Numbered from the stretch's first letter, positions 7,642 to 16,980 are shown. The stretch: 20,204 nt of DNA from CAVQEK01 sp964596645 (GCA_964596645.1 CAZQVB010000059.1:1-20204); one strand, 5' to 3'. The notes: a model not told the origin generated them from the letters alone. Program-made: numbers and translations.

Positions 7642-9522
7642 ATGAATTATCTTTCTGTAGAGTCGCTGACCAAAAGCTATGGCGACGAAGCACTTTTTAG
7701 CGACATCACCTTTGGCATAAGCCAGGGCCAAAAGGTGGCGCTGGTCGGTAAGAATGGCGCTGGTAAATCAACGCTGTTTCGCATCATAGCCGGGCAGGAG
7801 GCCCCGGACAGTGGCGAGGTGGTGTTTAGAAAAGACGTAAGCGTGCGGCTGCTTTCGCAGAACCCCGAATTTGAAAAACACAGCACCATACGCCAGTATC
7901 TCTTCAACCCCGACAATGAAATGCTCACCGTGATTGCGCGCTACGAGCAATATATGCAGCAGGAAAATGCCGACTTTACCACAGACGAATACCAGAAGGT
8001 GCTGAACCAGATGGATGCGCTCAATGCCTGGGACTACGAGGCACAGGTGAAGCAAATTGTAGGCAGGCTCGGCATTCACGATCTGGAGCGCTATGCCGAC
8101 ACGCTGTCGGGCGGAGAAAAAAAACGCGTGGCTCTGGCCAATATACTGATCGAACGGCCAGATTTTCTCATACTCGATGAGCCCACCAACCACCTAGATG
8201 TTGACGTGATCGAATGGCTTCAGGATTATCTGTCGGTAAGCAATATGTCGCTGCTGCTGGTGACGCACGACCGCTATTTCCTGGAGACGGTGACCACTGA
8301 AATTATAGAGCTGGACGATCGGCAATTATTTTTCTACAATGGCAACTACACCTACTTCCTGGAGAAGCGATCGGAGAGGGCCACACAAAAAAAGGCCGAC
8401 ATAGAAAAAGCACGCAATCTGTTGCGCACCGAACTCGATTGGCTGCACCGCATGCCGAAGGCGCGTGGTACCAAAGCCAAATACCGTGTAGATGCCGTAA
8501 AGGAGTTGCAGGCAGCTGCCCGCGAAAAATTAGGCAATGACTCGCTCAGTTTCAAGATCGCCATGCCCCGCCTTGGCAATAAAATACTGGAACTGGAGGA
8601 GGTGAGCAAAGGGTATGGCGATGAATTGCTCATCAGGAACTTTAGCTACACGTTCAAAAAAGGCGACCGGATAGGCATTGTGGGCAGAAATGGCTCCGGA
8701 AAAACCACTCTTTTAAATATGCTCACCGGCAAGCTGGCGCCCGATACTGGCACGGTGGTACTTGGCGAAACCATTCGATTTGGACATTACCGGCAGGAAA
8801 ATGCCGACTTTGCCGTAGGCAAAAAGGTGATAGAGGTAGTGAAAGATGTGGCCGAGTTTGTAGCGCTCAACGATGGCAGCACCATATCTGCCGAGCAGTT
8901 TTTACAGCATTTTCTGTTTCCGCCCCCAGTGCAATACACGCCGGTGGAAAAGCTCAGCGGTGGCGAGCGCCGGCGGCTACAACTGGTGCGCGTGCTGCTG
9001 GAGCGGCCCAATTTTCTCATACTCGACGAACCGACCAACGATCTGGACATTTACACCATGAATGCACTGGAAAACTACCTACTGGGCTTTGGCGGCATTT
9101 TGCTGGTGGTGTCGCACGACAGGTATTTCCTCGATAAGCTTACCGATCACCTGTTCGTATTCGAAGGGGCCGGCCTTATCAAAGACTTTCCGGGCACTTA
9201 TTTCGACTACAAACAAACGCTGGCTGTATCAGAAGAGAAAAAAAGCCGAGAAGCAGTTGTCAAGGCGCCAAAGCCGGCGACTGTTGTGGAGATTTCTAAA
9301 GAAAAAAAGAAGCTCACCTACAAAGAGCAGCGCGAATATGAAGCACTGAGCGAGGAAATAGAGAAGCTTGAAAAGCAGAAGGCTATATTCGTAGACAAGC
9401 TGAACAAAGGCAGTGAAGATCATACGGAGCTTACGGTGTGGGCGCAGGAAATAGAGCAAATAAGCGCAGCTATAGATGAAAAATCGGATCGCTGGCTGGA
9501 GCTTTCAGAATTGGCCGGATAG
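7642..9522 (+). CDS. ABC-F family ATPase, Uup-like
   Basis: A soluble protein with two ABC ATPase domains and no membrane segments, as in ABC-F proteins that act at the ribosome. The first domain has the P-loop GKNGAGKST (about residue 36), signature LSGGEKKR (about 155) and Walker B LILDEPTNHLD (about 176). The second has GRNGSGKTT (about 348), LSGGERRR (about 438) and LILDEPTNDLD (about 460). The linker between them is about 90 residues, charged and probably helical. A C-terminal coiled coil (about residues 550-626, rich in E and K) resembles the Uup tail. At 626 residues it fits Uup. The exact subfamily and any link to antibiotic protection cannot be settled by reading. Confidence 0.9.
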   Translation: MNYLSVESLTKSYGDEALFSDITFGISQGQKVALVGKNGAGKSTLFRIIAGQEAPDSGEVVFRKDVSVRLLSQNPEFEKHSTIRQYLFNPDNEMLTVIARYEQYMQQENADFTTDEYQKVLNQMDALNAWDYEAQVKQIVGRLGIHDLERYADTLSGGEKKRVALANILIERPDFLILDEPTNHLDVDVIEWLQDYLSVSNMSLLLVTHDRYFLETVTTEIIELDDRQLFFYNGNYTYFLEKRSERATQKKADIEKARNLLRTELDWLHRMPKARGTKAKYRVDAVKELQAAAREKLGNDSLSFKIAMPRLGNKILELEEVSKGYGDELLIRNFSYTFKKGDRIGIVGRNGSGKTTLLNMLTGKLAPDTGTVVLGETIRFGHYRQENADFAVGKKVIEVVKDVAEFVALNDGSTISAEQFLQHFLFPPPVQYTPVEKLSGGERRRLQLVRVLLERPNFLILDEPTNDLDIYTMNALENYLLGFGGILLVVSHDRYFLDKLTDHLFVFEGAGLIKDFPGTYFDYKQTLAVSEEKKSREAVVKAPKPATVVEISKEKKKLTYKEQREYEALSEEIEKLEKQKAIFVDKLNKGSEDHTELTVWAQEIEQISAAIDEKSDRWLELSELAG

Positions 9523-9572
9523 TCTTTCGAGCAGTAATCCCGGCGGCATGCGGGCGCCTGGCGGTGGCACTG

Positions 9573-10427
9573 TTAGAACCGTTCCAGTACTTTTTCTATA
9601 ATTTCGTCTACCGTTTTAGTGGGGTTTTTGGAGAAGCTGTCTTTGTGCCGGTTGGCCAGCACGGCATTGATGCTCAGCGCCTCGTGGCCCAGCAGGCGGG
9701 CAAAAGCATACAGAGCAGCAGTTTCCATTTCTACATTGCTAAGCCAAAATCCATCGATGTTGAAGCAGGTGAGGTCGTCGAGCAAGCGACGGTAGTGCGA
9801 GGGTATGCGGCTGTGGCGTCCTTGAGGCGCGTAAAAGCCCGGGGCTGTAAGCGTATTGCCTGTTGCCACATCGAAAGCCAGCTTTTCTTTCAGCATATCG
9901 GAGCCCTTCACCACATAAGGCTGATATGGAAAAGCGATGCATTTTTGCAATTCAACCCCCACCAGTTTCTCTTGCGCCGATTGAGGCAGGTTGTAGAAAA
10001 GCATCAGATTGTCTATGCCTACACCATAGTTGGCTGCCAGAGCGGTATTGACTTTTACATCTTCCTGCAAACCTCCAGATGTGCCAATGCGCACAATGTT
10101 GATGGCCTGATGTTGATCATGTGGAATGCGCTTTTTCAGGTTGAGGTTGAAAAGCATATCCAGCTCCATCATCACTATTTCTATATTGTCGGTGCCCATG
10201 CCGGTGCTCATCACGGTGATGGGCTTGCCTTTGTAGCTACCGGTGTGGGTAATGAACTCCCGTTTGTTCATTTCAAACTCAATGAAATCGAAATGGCGGC
10301 TCACGCGATGCACACGACCAGGGTCGCCTACCACTATGATGTTGCTGGATACCTGGTGCGGCTTCAGGTTCAGATGATATACGCTGTGGTCACGATTGAG
10401 TATGAGGTCGGTGTGGGAAAACTTCAT
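9573..10427 (-). CDS. Nucleoside phosphorylase (PNP/UDP family)
   Basis: This is a member of the purine/uridine phosphorylase superfamily, which splits nucleosides with phosphate to give a base and ribose 1-phosphate. Visible signatures are VVGDPGRVHRVS (phosphate-binding loop, about residue 32), STGMGTDNIEIVMMEL, VRIGTSGGLQ, and NVEMETAALYAFA near the C-terminus, where the Glu contacts ribose. The 284 residues are slightly longer than E. coli Udp. Whether it prefers uridine or a purine cannot be told by eye. The ATG shares its A with the TGA stop of trhO (1-base overlap), so the two are translationally coupled. It converges with the ABC-F gene, whose stop is 50 bases away. Confidence 0.9.
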   Translation of the reverse strand: MKFSHTDLILNRDHSVYHLNLKPHQVSSNIIVVGDPGRVHRVSRHFDFIEFEMNKREFITHTGSYKGKPITVMSTGMGTDNIEIVMMELDMLFNLNLKKRIPHDQHQAINIVRIGTSGGLQEDVKVNTALAANYGVGIDNLMLFYNLPQSAQEKLVGVELQKCIAFPYQPYVVKGSDMLKEKLAFDVATGNTLTAPGFYAPQGRHSRIPSHYRRLLDDLTCFNIDGFWLSNVEMETAALYAFARLLGHEALSINAVLANRHKDSFSKNPTKTVDEIIEKVLERF

Positions 10428-11404
10428 CAGGCGCGGGGGAGAGAAATTTTCGCCTCGTCATAGCGCGGGCGCATGATACCGCGATAGGGGTCGTAGCCGT
10501 TCAGTTCTTTTTGATAAAAGCCGGTACCATCGTACGGCCGCTTGGCTGGATGGGTGCGGCACTCTTCAGTGCAGGCGCCGTCCATCTTCTCACCGCAGGC
10601 CTCGCACATGGGTATGTGGTTGTTGCACACAGGATTGGCGCAGTTGATCATCCGGTCGCATTTTTCGGAGCAGATGAAGCATTCTGCCACCACCGATGGA
10701 TTTACTTTGTTCACATCAGCTACCACGCGGTTGTCAAACACATAGCATTTGCCTTCAAAATCTTCACCGCCCGTCTCCAGGCCGTATTTAATGATGCCGC
10801 CGTGGAGTTGATAGACGTTCTCGAAACCCTGCTCGAGCAGGTAGGCGCTGGCCTTTTCGCATTTGATGCCGCCTGTGCAATAGGTGATGATCTTCTTTCC
10901 CCGGTAAGGCTCCAGTTCTTTCACCTTTTCAGGGAAGTCACGGAAGTTCTCGATATCAAAGGTCACGGCATTTTTGAACCGGCCTACTTTGTGCTCATAG
11001 TCAGATCGCACGTCTACAAGCACCACATCATCGCGGTCTTTAAGTTGTAAGAACTCTTCCGGCTCCACATATGTGCCGGTGATTTTTGTAGGGTTGATGT
11101 GCTTCAGCCCGGAGTGCACTATTTCGTCTTTCACCCGTACGGCAAGTTTTTGAAAGGCGTGGCCATCATGGGGCTCTATTTTAAATTCCGTATGCGCAAA
11201 GCGCGCGTCCGCTTGTAAATCGGCCATGTACTGCTCGCAATCGGCCCTCCTGCCCGACACCGTACCGTTGAGGCCTTCGGAAGCCACTATGATACGTCCT
11301 TTTATGTTGTGCTCTATACAATACAGATGATGCTGCAGCCGGAAGGCATCGGGGTCATCTATCTTCGTGTAGCAGTAGTAGAGAAGTATCAGGTAATCTT
11401 TCAT
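10427..11404 (-). CDS. trhO: tRNA uridine 5-hydroxylase, rhodanese-like TrhO
   Basis: TrhO (YceA family) makes 5-hydroxyuridine at wobble position 34 of some tRNAs using oxygen. The order is an N-terminal acylphosphatase-like domain (about residues 1-95), a rhodanese domain with the active-site loop YCTGGIKCEKASAYL (first Cys about residue 176), and a C-terminal cysteine-rich segment (CFICSEKCDRMINC, CNNHIPMCEACGEKM, CTEEC) likely to bind zinc. FYQKELNGYDPYRGI near the end is also typical. I start it at the ATG at 11404 (MKDYLILLYY, 325 residues); the longer frame begins with TTG at 11425. It lies 50 bases after the NeuD-like gene and overlaps the phosphorylase gene. Confidence 0.93.
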   Translation of the reverse strand: MKDYLILLYYCYTKIDDPDAFRLQHHLYCIEHNIKGRIIVASEGLNGTVSGRRADCEQYMADLQADARFAHTEFKIEPHDGHAFQKLAVRVKDEIVHSGLKHINPTKITGTYVEPEEFLQLKDRDDVVLVDVRSDYEHKVGRFKNAVTFDIENFRDFPEKVKELEPYRGKKIITYCTGGIKCEKASAYLLEQGFENVYQLHGGIIKYGLETGGEDFEGKCYVFDNRVVADVNKVNPSVVAECFICSEKCDRMINCANPVCNNHIPMCEACGEKMDGACTEECRTHPAKRPYDGTGFYQKELNGYDPYRGIMRPRYDEAKISLPRA

Positions 11405-11454
11405 TGGGTAGATGTTGCCTTTCAAATGTTCATATTGGACTGAATAGCCTGGCT

Positions 11455-12090
11455 TTATGACTTTACTTTTTGTGCCGGATTGCCAAAAACGGTTTCTCCT
11501 TTGTTCACATTGCCCACCACCACGGCACCGGCACCTACGCGTGCACCCGGCGCTATCTGTACACCGCCCACCACGGTGACGCCAGTACCCACGAAGGCTT
11601 TCTTGCCAATTTTAGCACCCTGCCCAATCACTGTTCCTGCGCCTATCTGGGCAAAATCTTCCACTTCCGCTTCTGCCTCCAGCACCGCACCGGCATGTAT
11701 GAGGCAGTGGTTGCCGATTTTGCAGTGTGCCCCAAGTGCCACACGCTGGCCTATCATGTTGCCATGGTGTATTTCCACGCTTGCCGCCAACATCGCCGAA
11801 GCGTGAATGGCATTCACAGGCATGCTGTTGCGTTCTTTTTGTAAGTCTTCTATAGTGTTTTCTTTCAGCCGGTTGTCGTCAGTGGCCACAAAGACATCAC
11901 ATTTTTTGCCGATCAATTTCAGATATTGCTCATCGTCTGTTTTGCCGAGCACCGGTACCTCGCTGATCATGGTGCCGGCTTCTATTTTATCGTCGAGAAG
12001 GCCATACACCACCACGCCGTTGCTTTGAAATATTTCCAGCGCTACTTTACCCAGCGTAGTACCACCGATGATGATGACAGGTTTATTCAT
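11455..12090 (-). CDS. NeuD/PglD-like hexapeptide-repeat protein, catalytic His missing
   Basis: A 211-residue protein of NeuD/PglD layout. It has an N-terminal Rossmann-like sugar-nucleotide-binding part (VIIIGGTTLGKVALEIF, residues 4-20) and a C-terminal left-handed beta-helix of hexapeptide repeats ending VFGNPAQKV. Family members usually acetylate an amino sugar with acetyl-CoA. Here the catalytic motif, EHE or similar followed by FSH in C. jejuni PglD as I remember it, reads EAEAEVEDFAQIG, so both histidines are replaced. It may be inactive or do something else. The start at 12090 is favoured because a promoter lies at 12111-12141, inside the longer frame. It heads a probable operon with trhO, not with glycan genes. 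Confidence 0.82.
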   Translation of the reverse strand: MNKPVIIIGGTTLGKVALEIFQSNGVVVYGLLDDKIEAGTMISEVPVLGKTDDEQYLKLIGKKCDVFVATDDNRLKENTIEDLQKERNSMPVNAIHASAMLAASVEIHHGNMIGQRVALGAHCKIGNHCLIHAGAVLEAEAEVEDFAQIGAGTVIGQGAKIGKKAFVGTGVTVVGGVQIAPGARVGAGAVVVGNVNKGETVFGNPAQKVKS

Positions 12091-12110
12091 AGATAAAAAC
12101 AATTGACCGG

Positions 12111-12141
12111 CAAAAGTAGCGGTATGAATTGGATGGCGCAA
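12111..12141 (-). promoter_or_regulatory. Promoter of the NeuD-like/trhO/phosphorylase operon
   Basis: On the minus strand TTG (12141-12139) is followed after 20 bases by TACTTTTG (12118-12111). This fits the Bacteroidota -33 TTG / -7 TAnnTTTG pattern with a normal spacer. The ATG of the NeuD-like gene is 20 bases downstream, which supports that start. Confidence 0.65.
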
Positions 12142-12216
12142 TGGTTGGCCTCAAGCAAAAGCCCAAATGGCCAATTTAGCTCAAAGCTGAAAGCTGAAAG
12201 CTCAAAGTAAAATTAA

Positions 12217-12236
12217 GGTCAGACGATAGTTGAAAC
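12217..12236. repeat. 20-base near-palindrome, copy 2 (half conserved)
   Basis: The sequence is GGTCAGACGATAGTTGAAAC. The left 14 bases equal the copy at 12308-12327 and the right end has drifted. It follows the first heptamer block by nine bases. Confidence 0.6.
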
Positions 12237-12307
12237 GGCAGATTGGTAGACTGGTGGGATGGTGGAATAGCTCAAAGCTGAAAGCTCAAAGCTCAAAGCA
12301 AAATCAA

Positions 12308-12327
12308 GGTCAGACGATAGTCGGACC
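12308..12327. repeat. 20-base near-palindrome, copy 3
   Basis: The sequence is GGTCAGACGATAGTCGGACC. Its two halves are complementary at 8 of 10 positions. It is the exact reverse complement of 12974-12993, and the identity continues one base further (12307 and 12994). It follows the second heptamer block by nine bases. Confidence 0.75.
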
Positions 12328-12521
12328 GACAGTGGGAAGGCAGACTGGTAGAATAGTTGAAAGCTCAAAGGAAAAAATAAACGTAGACTGGTGGATTAGT
12401 AGACTGGTAGACTAGTGAATAGCTGAAAACTCAAGGCTAAAAGCTCAAAGATTTATAAGATTATATGCTGAAAGGCTGAATAAATACAGGGCAGGCGAGT
12501 AAGGCATTATAAAAAAAAGAC

Positions 12522-12589
12522 GGTCATCCTGAACTCGTTTCAGTATCTGCCCAATTCCCAACACATGCTGAAACAAGTTCAGTATGACC
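12522..12589. repeat. Imperfect 25-base inverted repeat
   Basis: The arms at 12522-12546 and 12565-12589 are reverse complements with three mismatches, separated by 18 bases. Each carries a CTGAAAC(A/G)AGTTCAG core that also occurs at 12813-12827 and in the repeat near the left edge. As RNA it could fold into a long hairpin. No T run follows on either strand, so a terminator role is not supported. Confidence 0.7.
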
Positions 12590-12636
12590 AGCCGAGAGTG
12601 GGCGGACGGACGCAAAATTTAATCAGCCCGAAGCCT

Positions 12637-12958
12637 CCCACTCCGTCATTGTGAGCGAAGCGAAGCAATCTGCTGGCTCTAAGGCACCACTTCGGTAGCG
12701 CCATCTGTAAAATGTTCTGCCACAGACCATGGAATTAGAACCCGCCGCCCGCCCACTGTTTTGACTGGTCTGCGCGCATAGTCCGCGGCGACCATTGCCA
12801 ATAGCTGACAGATGCTGAAACGAGTTCAGCATGACCGGCTGAATGTGACAAATCTCCCACTCAGTCATTTCGACTGGAGTGAAACAATCTGCTGGCTAGT
12901 GAGCGTCATTCTGGTAGTACCGTCTCTAATGTCCTGTGCGCCACAGGCCATGGAATCA
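12637..12958. repeat. Diverged direct repeats around a second dispersed-repeat copy
   Basis: Two related copies of about 100 bases lie at 12637-12738 and 12856-12958. Both start CCCACTC(C/A)GTCATT, pass through CAATCTGCTGGCT and end near CCATGGAAT. Between them, 12727-12842 is the second copy of the dispersed repeat found at 66-192. The first copy contains GAGCGAAGCGAAGCAATCT, a string common in intergenic repeats of many bacteria. A possible frame through this region on the minus strand is repeat sequence and not treated as a gene. Confidence 0.7.
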
Positions 12959-12973
12959 TTTGTATTTTTAACC

Positions 12974-12993
12974 GGTCCGACTATCGTCTGACC
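12974..12993. repeat. 20-base near-palindrome, copy 4 (inverted)
   Basis: The sequence is GGTCCGACTATCGTCTGACC, the exact reverse complement of 12308-12327. The pair bounds a segment of about 690 bases that contains the other repeats. It lies about 85 bases from the hppA stop codon. Confidence 0.75.
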
Positions 12994-13078
12994 TGGAGCT
13001 TGACACAGGACATAGATTTATGTTGAGTCATGTGGGTTCGGTATTTATATCGGGCCTTTCGACTTGCTCATTTAAAAG

Positions 13079-15457
13079 TTATGGTGTTTTTGTGCCATCC
13101 TTGCCCTGGAGAGGCTGGAGAACCAGGCTTCCGCTTATATCTGATGATGGCAATAAAGGGGCCGCAGCATTGATCATAAAAAGCCGCTCATCTGAAGTTT
13201 TCATTGCTGCCCCTTCCGGTTCGGTCTGGGTGATTTCTATATGCACTTCTACCGGTGCCTTAAGCTGGGAAGCATCACGGGCAGCCTGTTGCAGGGCCAG
13301 GCTGGGCGCTATCACCAGGGCCACCACCGACATCAGCTTCAGTAAAATATTGAGCGAAGGCCCTGAAGTATCCTTAAAGGGGTCGCCTACGGTATCGCCC
13401 ACTACAGCGGCTTTGTGTGGAGAAGAGCCTTTGGTGTAGTGCTGGCCGTCGATGTCCACACCATTTTCAAACATCTTTTTGGCATTGTCCCATGCTCCAC
13501 CGGAGTTGGACTGAAATATGGCCATAAGCACACCGGATGCCGTAACGCCGGCCAGCAAACCGCCCAGCATCTCAGGGCCTCCTATATAGCCCACCAGCAC
13601 CGGTGCCAACACCGCCAGCAGTCCGGGCAGTACCATTTCTTTGATCGATGCCTTGGTCGATATTTCCACACATTTATCGTATTGCGGCTTATTTTCGGCT
13701 GCGTAAAAGATGCGCTTATCTTCCTCGGTAGCCTGCGACAGGTCTGCATTGTACTTGCGCATGATAGTGAGGGCATCCCTCAATTCAGGTATTTCAGCAA
13801 ACTGCCTCCGCACTTCCTGTATCATCGACATGGCCGCACGACCCACGGCGTTCATGGCAAGGGCAGAAAAGACAAACGGCAGCATGGCCCCTAAAAACAG
13901 GCCTGCCATGATGGTAGGCTTGGAGATATCGATGGTATCGATATGCGCCTGCTGCATATAAGCCGCAAATAGCGCCAGTGCGGTGAGTGCGGCTGAGCCG
14001 ATGGCAAAACCTTTGCCTATGGCGGCGGTGGTGTTGCCTACTGCATCGAGCCGGTCGGTGCGTTCGCGCACTTCTTTGGGCAGCTCGGCCATTTCAGCTA
14101 TGCCGCCGGCATTGTCAGAGATAGGCCCGTAAGCATCTACAGCCAGCTGAATGCCGGTATTGGCCAACATGCCCACTGCCGCTATGGCTATGCCGTACAA
14201 GCCGGCAAATTCATAGGACACCAGTATGGCTGCCGCTATAAGGATGATCGGCACCGCCGTGGAAAGCATACCCACGCCAAGCCCGGCTATGATGTTGGTG
14301 GCGGTGCCGGTAAGCGATTGCCGCACAATGGCGCGCACCGGTGGTGTGCCAAATCCTGTGTAGTACTCGGTGATCTGGCCTATGCCCAAGCCGGCCAGCA
14401 GACCGGCCAGTGTGGCCCAAAATACGCCGATAGACGTGTAGGTGACGCCATTGATCAGCCAGCTTTCCGGCAGCATATACTTGATGAGGAAAAAGGCCAG
14501 TACGATCATGAAGATGGAAGAACCGAATTCGCCAATATTCAGCGCCCTCTGTGGGTTTCCACCTTCTTTCACCCGCACGAAGAAGGTGCCCAGTATTGAC
14601 ATGACGATGCCGGCGGCGGCCAGGGCCAGGGGCAGCAGCACAGCGCCGAGGCCGCTGAATTGCGCACCAAACTCTGGTACGATCACAAAGCTGGCGCCGA
14701 GCACCATGGTGCCGATGATGGAGCCAACGTACGATTCGAAAAGGTCGGCGCCCATGCCGGCTACATCGCCTACGTTGTCGCCCACATTGTCGGCAATGGT
14801 GGCGGGGTTCAGGGGGTGGTCTTCGGGTATGCCCGCCTCCACCTTGCCCACCAGGTCGGCACCTACATCGGCGGCTTTGGTGTATATACCTCCGCCTACG
14901 CGGGCAAACAGGGCTATGGATGATGCCCCAAGAGAGAACCCGGCCAGCACATTCAGCACCTTACCTATAGAAGTGAAATCAATTCCAAATATTTGCGTGT
15001 AGATGATGAACAGCAGGCTAAGGCCGAGCACGCCCAGGCCTACTACGCCCATGCCCATCACCGAGCCGCCGATAAAGGCCACCTCCAGCGCCTTGCCCAG
15101 GGAAGTGCGGGCGGCATGTGTAGTGCGTACATTGGCCTTGGTGGCTACCTTCATGCCCAGATAGCCCGCAAAGGCAGAGCAGAATGCACCAACAATGAAA
15201 GACAGGGCAACGAGGGGATGGGAGTCGACTTCCAGATAGCCCTTGAAGGCCAGGATAACAGCCACACAAACCACAAAAATGGCGAGCACTTTGTACTCAG
15301 CCCTTAAAAATGCCATGGCGCCCACCGAGATATTCTTGGCGATCTGGGCCATCTTTTCCGTGCCGGCTTCTTGCTTCGCAACCCAGGCAGAGCGCCACAC
15401 CACAAACAATAAAGCTGCCACGCCCATCAGTGGCAAAATGATCAATAAGGTTTCCAT
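13079..15457 (-). CDS. hppA: Membrane-bound ion-pumping pyrophosphatase
   Basis: A polytopic membrane protein that hydrolyses pyrophosphate and pumps H+ or Na+. The catalytic motif DVGADLVGKVE (about residues 196-206) is followed by DHPLNPATIADNVGDNVGDVAG. GNTTAAIGKG at about residue 475 has Ala where K+-independent enzymes have Lys, so this is the K+-dependent type. Whether it pumps Na+, H+ or both cannot be read from motifs alone. It has 792 residues. After the last helix (LNILLKLMSVVALVIAPSLAL) about 70 hydrophilic residues remain, longer than I would expect. The ATG at 15457 gives a normal N-terminus. It stands alone, 339 bases from the antiporter gene upstream. Confidence 0.95.
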   Translation of the reverse strand: METLLIILPLMGVAALLFVVWRSAWVAKQEAGTEKMAQIAKNISVGAMAFLRAEYKVLAIFVVCVAVILAFKGYLEVDSHPLVALSFIVGAFCSAFAGYLGMKVATKANVRTTHAARTSLGKALEVAFIGGSVMGMGVVGLGVLGLSLLFIIYTQIFGIDFTSIGKVLNVLAGFSLGASSIALFARVGGGIYTKAADVGADLVGKVEAGIPEDHPLNPATIADNVGDNVGDVAGMGADLFESYVGSIIGTMVLGASFVIVPEFGAQFSGLGAVLLPLALAAAGIVMSILGTFFVRVKEGGNPQRALNIGEFGSSIFMIVLAFFLIKYMLPESWLINGVTYTSIGVFWATLAGLLAGLGIGQITEYYTGFGTPPVRAIVRQSLTGTATNIIAGLGVGMLSTAVPIILIAAAILVSYEFAGLYGIAIAAVGMLANTGIQLAVDAYGPISDNAGGIAEMAELPKEVRERTDRLDAVGNTTAAIGKGFAIGSAALTALALFAAYMQQAHIDTIDISKPTIMAGLFLGAMLPFVFSALAMNAVGRAAMSMIQEVRRQFAEIPELRDALTIMRKYNADLSQATEEDKRIFYAAENKPQYDKCVEISTKASIKEMVLPGLLAVLAPVLVGYIGGPEMLGGLLAGVTASGVLMAIFQSNSGGAWDNAKKMFENGVDIDGQHYTKGSSPHKAAVVGDTVGDPFKDTSGPSLNILLKLMSVVALVIAPSLALQQAARDASQLKAPVEVHIEITQTEPEGAAMKTSDERLFMINAAAPLLPSSDISGSLVLQPLQGKDGTKTP

Positions 15458-15533
15458 AAAGAGTGTTTAGGTTTATTCGGTTAATTGCCCCCCACGCCAG
15501 ATTCAATATTGAACTGGTGTTGTGAAGCACTTG

Positions 15534-15562
15534 CAAAAAAATAAGCCCTGGCCATAGGCCAG
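15534..15562 (-). terminator. Weak candidate terminator
   Basis: CTGGCC and GGCCAG pair around an ATA loop at 15548-15562. On the minus strand a run of seven T lies a few bases beyond, at 15540-15534. It could end the antiporter transcript, but it is 235 bases past that gene and the T run does not abut the stem. Confidence 0.3.
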
Positions 15563-15664
15563 CACCTTTTGCTGCTAATGATATCATTTATTGGCGATCA
15601 AAGCAACAATATCGGGCGGGAGCGTAGTGTGGATTGTAAACAAAATTCACAGACCGGGCAGGTT

Positions 15665-15672
15665 TACTTTTG
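15665..15672 (+). promoter_or_regulatory. Candidate plus-strand -7 element
   Basis: TACTTTTG matches TAnnTTTG exactly and lies 10 bases before an ATG at 15683. The nearest upstream TTG is 28 bases away, further than usual. No plus-strand gene of normal size follows, so the transcript, if real, would be short or antisense to the antiporter 3' end. Confidence 0.35.
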
Positions 15673-15796
15673 CGTCGCACAGATGAGCGAAATGGCACGA
15701 AGGAGTCACGTCACTTGGCCAGGCTATGCCCATAGTCAATACGGCTTCGGCCTCAAAAGGAGATGAATCTGCACCAGAAAGGGGAGTAGCTTTGAG

Positions 15797-16980
15797 CTAT
15801 AAGATGTTGAGATAGCGAACGATATCCAGCAGAAAATCAGCGATGTGGCCAACAAAAGGATTATTGGCGCCGCGGCCTATCACGTACAGTGTAAACACAG
15901 AGTAAATACCCAGCAGCCAATAGGCTTGCACCTGATCTATGCTCTTGCGGAAAATGTAGACGATAAACGATAGCACAGTGAGAATCAGCAGCAGCATGCG
16001 CAATTCACTGCTTTGGTTGATGGTATCCTCGCCCATCTCAATGGGTCCGTTGAACATGGTATACAGAAACAAAGGGAAGCCAAGTGCAAAGCATATGTCG
16101 AAGATGTTGCTTCCCAGCGCGTTGGCCACGGCATCGTCGTAGTTGCCCTTGCGCGCATCTTTCATAGAAAGGATGGTGTCGGGCACACTGGTAGCTGCCG
16201 ATGCCAGTATCACGGCTACAAACATGATGGGAATGTTGAGGCCCTGAAAGGTGCCCAGGTACGGAATGGTGTACTCTTCGCTGCCGATCCACTCGCAAGC
16301 CTGCACCAGCAGCAGGCACACACCCGCGATCACCACCACAGAAACGGTAAGTAGAAACCAGGCATTAGCAGTATTCAGTCGCCTGCGGCCAATGACGACG
16401 CGCTCCAGGTCGAAGGTGAAAAAGGCCTGCCAGAAACTGGTCTCAAGCAGCTTTTCTTCTATCTCTTCATACTGATCGTAGGTATGTGCTTTGGCCGATT
16501 TTTTCATCGACTTGAACATGTAAAATATGTAGAGAATATATACGAACATGAGAAACAGTCCGTGCCACCAGTTGAGCGATGTGCCGCTGATGATGATGAT
16601 GAATATGAGCTCGGCAATGATGAGTGAAAGTCCGTCGCGAATCAGCACTTTGCGCGACACCACGATGCTGGAAGCTATGCCGGTGTACACCACCACCAAA
16701 ATGGAAAAAGCCGGAATGATCATGCCATTGAAGATGGCGCTGCCGGCCGTAGTGCCGATGCCGCCCGAAAAACCATCGGTATCTTTCAGGTAAAAAAGAA
16801 AGAAAAGAGAGGTGAATACTTCGGGANNNNNNNNNNCCCCATGGCGTTGATGGTGGCACCACGAACACCTTCGGAGAGGTTGCGACCGATGTAGTCGGAA
16901 GCCAGAGCGAAGCCATCGCTGGCACGCCAAATGGCTATACAACAGATGATGACCAGAACTAAAGGAATAAGAATACCCAT
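15797..16980 (-). CDS. Na+/Ca2+ antiporter (CaCA family), split by an assembly gap
   Basis: A membrane exchanger that probably exports Ca2+ in return for Na+. The two inverted alpha repeats are visible: the first as EGVRGATINAMG, gap, PEVFTSLFFLF and GTTAGSAIFNG; the second as SAATSVPDTILSMKDARKGNYDDAVANALGSNIFDI. A cytoplasmic loop between them is charged and predicted helical. The gene contains 10 Ns at 16827-16836, which put the two halves in different frames. Conserved spacing (G-S-S-x-P-E) predicts eight missing bases, so the break is very likely an assembly artefact and the gene intact, at about 394 residues. The start is ATG 16980. Confidence 0.88.
16827..16836. other. Assembly gap of 10 Ns
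   Basis: Ten Ns sit inside the first alpha repeat of the antiporter. With the T that follows on the minus strand they make 11 bases between Gly48 and the next Pro codon, which breaks the frame. The family motif needs nine, so about eight real bases are missing. Confidence 0.95.

Larger units (their letters stand above)
12180..12450. repeat. Blocks of CT(C/G)AAAG heptamer repeats in larger diverged units
   Basis: Four heptamers lie head to tail at 12180-12207 and again at 12271-12298, two at 12357-12370 and four diverged ones at 12423-12450. Between blocks come copies of GGTCAGACGATAGT and of AGACTGGTAG-type decamers. The block starts are 91, 86 and 66 bases apart, so larger units have been duplicated and then drifted. 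The 7-base period would shift the reading frame, arguing against coding use. Confidence 0.8.
12091..13078. other. Repeat-rich intergenic region
   Basis: About 990 bases with no credible gene, lying between the starts of the leftward NeuD-like operon and the 3' end of hppA. Frames of 60-80 codons here are made of repeat sequence. It contains four blocks of heptamer repeats, three copies of the 20-base near-palindrome, an imperfect 25-base inverted repeat, and two diverged roughly 100-base direct repeats, each listed separately. Only the first 50 bases hold a recognisable promoter. I see no clear terminator for hppA in 12995-13078. Confidence 0.75.
15458..15796. other. Intergenic region between hppA and the antiporter gene
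   Basis: No gene is firmly supported. A 6-base hairpin with a distant T run lies at 15534-15562. On the plus strand an exact TAnnTTTG element at 15665-15672 precedes a 27-codon frame at 15683-15766 that would encode a very basic peptide (MSEMARRSHVTWPGYAHSQ and more). This could be a short transcript or chance. The hppA promoter must also be here, but no exact consensus is visible near its start. Confidence 0.5.
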